Assembly: GCF_036924535.1 (NCBI RefSeq)
Contig: NZ_JAZHRT010000001.1
Location: 7,254,001-7,318,000, forward strand
Length of the DNA: 64,000 nucleotides
Direction: 5' to 3'
Source: Bradyrhizobium sp. AZCC 2262
GTDB taxonomy: Bacteria; Pseudomonadota; Alphaproteobacteria; Rhizobiales; Xanthobacteraceae
Positions 62,444 to 64,000 of the stretch are shown piece by piece. The notes beneath the pieces are model-generated. The model did not search any database and was not told where the DNA came from. It saw nothing but the letters and a program-made list of their open reading frames with translations. Each line of letters starts with the position of its first letter. Within the stretch, counting starts at the first letter, position 1. A program made the translations under genes and the position numbers.

Positions 62444-62944
62444 TCACGCCGGCCGGAATCGCCGCCACACGCCGATGATCATGACAACGAAGAACACCAG
62501 CACGATGCCTTGCACCACCGCGAACACCGGCCCGGTCGGCGGGTTGCCCGGCGCAAGCGCGGTCAAGGCCGGTATCTTGAGGAAGCTCTGGATCACCAGT
62601 ACGAAGACGTTGAAATAGAGCGAGATCAGCGCCGTCAGCACATAGATCCAGCGCCAGGAGCCCGACAGCTTCATGACATAGAGCGCGATGCAGGCGATCG
62701 CCAGCAGTATCAGCGAGAGGATGCCGATCATGTGCGACGGCAACAGCTTCTCGGACAGCAGCGGCGGAATCAGAAAGCCGGTGGCGCTGGTCAGTATCGT
62801 GAACAAGAGGAAGATCGCAGTCAGGCCCGGCATCCGATTCGAGCCGAGCATCCCGAACATCACGACCAGGCCCGCGACGATCCCGATGAGGCTGATGATG
62901 ACATGCACGAGAACAAATGTGTCCAGACTCATACCCAAGATCAT
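62444..62944 (-). CDS. Small multi-pass membrane protein
   Basis: 166 residues with four or five helices (LVHVIISLIGIVAGLVVMFGM, LTAIFLLFTILTSATGFLIP, MIGILSLILLAIACIALYVM, WIYVLTALISLYFNVFVLVI, VVQGIVLVFFVVMIIGVW). The start at 62944 is favoured because AGGGG lies 8 bases upstream. The family is not certain; similar proteins are annotated as hypothetical membrane proteins in Bradyrhizobium. Confidence 0.7.
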   Translation of the reverse strand: MILGMSLDTFVLVHVIISLIGIVAGLVVMFGMLGSNRMPGLTAIFLLFTILTSATGFLIPPLLSEKLLPSHMIGILSLILLAIACIALYVMKLSGSWRWIYVLTALISLYFNVFVLVIQSFLKIPALTALAPGNPPTGPVFAVVQGIVLVFFVVMIIGVWRRFRPA

Positions 62945-63089
62945 GATGCGCACCCCTTTTTAGAACCCGTCTAACTTTATGGCGCTCGATATGCAATTGC
63001 TACTCACCAAACCGTGCAGCCGGCTTGCAGGACGCGCATCGGGCTCCGTCATATCGCGCAAGACTTTTGCCTAAACACCGGGCAAAGTT

Positions 63090-63992
63090 TTAGCGATTGA
63101 GAAATTCGACCAGTTTGGGAATCACCTGATCGGGGGCCTCTTCCATCAGCCAATGTCCCCGGCCTTGCACCAGCACACCCTCGACATTGGTCGCGACCAT
63201 TTTTCCTTGCTCGATCAGGAACGGACCACCGGCCTTCTCGCCTGACAGTACCAGCATCGGCATCGATAATTTGGTCTTCGCAAGGTCCGCAAATTCGACG
63301 GCGTCCTGCGGAAATGCGCGGAAAACCTCCATGCCGGCCTTCATGTGGCCGGGCCTGGCATACTCCCTCGCATAGAATTCACGATCGGCTTCGGAGACGG
63401 ATTTCGCGGCATTGGCGGCAAAATCGTTCCAGAAATGTTCGAGATAAATCCGCTCGCGGCCGGTGACCAGCGCCAGCGGCGTCTTGCCGAAGAAGTGGAA
63501 GTGCCAGAGATCGCGCAGCAGAAAGACGTTATTCCATTCGCCGACGCCGGGCAGGAACGCTTCCATCAGCACGATCCGGTCGACTTCATCAGCGTATTGC
63601 GCCGCATAGGCGTAGGCGACCATCAGTCCGATATCATGACCGACCAGCCGGATGCGATCGTACTTGAGGCTTTTCACCAATGCGTGGATGTCTTGCGCCA
63701 TCGCTTTCTTGGTGTATCCGCCTTCCGGCGCCGACGACTGGCCGAAGCCGCGAAGATCAGGCGCGATCACCGTGTGCTTGTCGGACAGTTTTGCGATCAG
63801 CGGCCGCCACATATGGCTGGTTTCGGCAAAGCCATGCAGCAGGACGACGGGATCGCCCTTGCCGGCAACCAGATAGTGCAGCTTGACGCCGTTGACTTCG
63901 GCAAATTTGCTCTGAGGCGCAGATTTGCCCTGAGGCGACTGTGCGAACGAACCGTTTGAAGGAAGCAATGCGACCGATAATGCCATCCACAT
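63090..63992 (-). CDS. Alpha/beta hydrolase with signal-like N-terminus (epoxide hydrolase/dehalogenase type)
   Basis: At least 300 residues; the frame is open to the window edge, so the true start may lie outside. The N-terminus (ALSVALLPSNGSFAQS) looks like the end of a signal peptide. The fold shows LLHGFAETSHMWRPLIAKL (oxyanion), DLRGFGQSS, and VGHDIGLMVAYAYA with Asp as nucleophile, the GHDxG form used by epoxide hydrolases and haloalkane dehalogenases. RGHWLMEE carries the catalytic His. An exported hydrolase of this type is plausible; the substrate is unknown. Confidence 0.88.
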   Translation of the reverse strand: MWMALSVALLPSNGSFAQSPQGKSAPQSKFAEVNGVKLHYLVAGKGDPVVLLHGFAETSHMWRPLIAKLSDKHTVIAPDLRGFGQSSAPEGGYTKKAMAQDIHALVKSLKYDRIRLVGHDIGLMVAYAYAAQYADEVDRIVLMEAFLPGVGEWNNVFLLRDLWHFHFFGKTPLALVTGRERIYLEHFWNDFAANAAKSVSEADREFYAREYARPGHMKAGMEVFRAFPQDAVEFADLAKTKLSMPMLVLSGEKAGGPFLIEQGKMVATNVEGVLVQGRGHWLMEEAPDQVIPKLVEFLNR

Positions 63993-64000
63993 GCTCGACG

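Noticed and set aside
1..64000. CRISPR arrays, complete insertion sequences, rRNA genes or an integrase
   Set aside because: No regularly spaced short repeats, no transposase or recombinase motifs and no rRNA sequence were seen on reading the window.

Overview
The window looks like a chromosomal segment of a Bradyrhizobium-type alphaproteobacterium (Nitrobacteraceae/Bradyrhizobiaceae). The support is high G+C coding sequence, the housekeeping block murA / DUF2948 / hisD / UPF0262 / low-Mr phosphatase / maf / yacG / tRNA-Phe, several TAXI-TRAP transporters, many small secreted proteins of rhizobial type, and several dispersed palindromic repeat families. This assignment is inferred from family knowledge; no database was searched.

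Layout. 0-5.7 kb: end of a cyclic-nucleotide-binding protein, an enoyl-CoA hydratase-fold protein, DUF6157, a GST divergent from a WYL/YafY regulator with a 13-bp palindromic operator between them, and an ankyrin protein. 5.7-14.7 kb: frame-broken propionyl-CoA synthetase, two TPR/LprI-like paralogs flanking an auxiliary tryptophanyl-tRNA synthetase, a membrane protein, a CPA1 antiporter and an SDR. The synthetase gene is preceded by a complete Trp-codon attenuator (leader peptide with two adjacent Trp codons, antiterminator, terminator). 14.8-23 kb: two divergently transcribed TAXI-TRAP uptake systems and an MFS carrier. 23.4-33.6 kb: a degenerate REC-EAL protein, small secreted proteins, a frame-broken TctC receptor, NUDIX, a frame-broken thioesterase, aldo-keto reductase, PilZ, ferritin-like DUF892, and a tautomerase divergent from a TetR regulator with repeated operators. 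33.7-42.4 kb: a long repeat, a cNMP-binding membrane protein, small secreted proteins, a frame-broken heme-binding-barrel protein, and a 1124-aa SAM/cyclase/ATPase/TPR protein. Divergent from that protein is a two-gene unit: a nitrile-hydratase-leader-like (NHLP) peptide and a heme-oxygenase-like diiron (HDO) protein.

42.7-53.6 kb looks like a mosaic accessory island. A truncated copy of the 3' part of tRNA-Phe lies at its left end, the intact tRNA-Phe at its right end, and decayed copies lie inside. It carries a branched-chain-type binding protein, a tight operon (NRAMP-like transporter with non-canonical metal site, small ORF, MgtC, porin fusion, small membrane protein), an extra HisE-like protein, a CsoR-type repressor with two G/C palindromes, and a LysR remnant. 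No integrase is visible.

53.6-64 kb: tRNA-Phe, yacG-maf (overlapping), an amidase, a phosphatase, UPF0262-hisD (ATGA overlap), DUF2948, murA, an NAD-binding protein coupled to an alpha/beta hydrolase, a membrane protein, and a second alpha/beta hydrolase reaching the window edge.

Five otherwise well conserved genes carry single-nucleotide-type frameshifts, most next to short G/C runs. Assembly indels are at least as likely as real pseudogenes. The strongest candidates for something new are the trpS attenuator and the NHLP-HDO pair.
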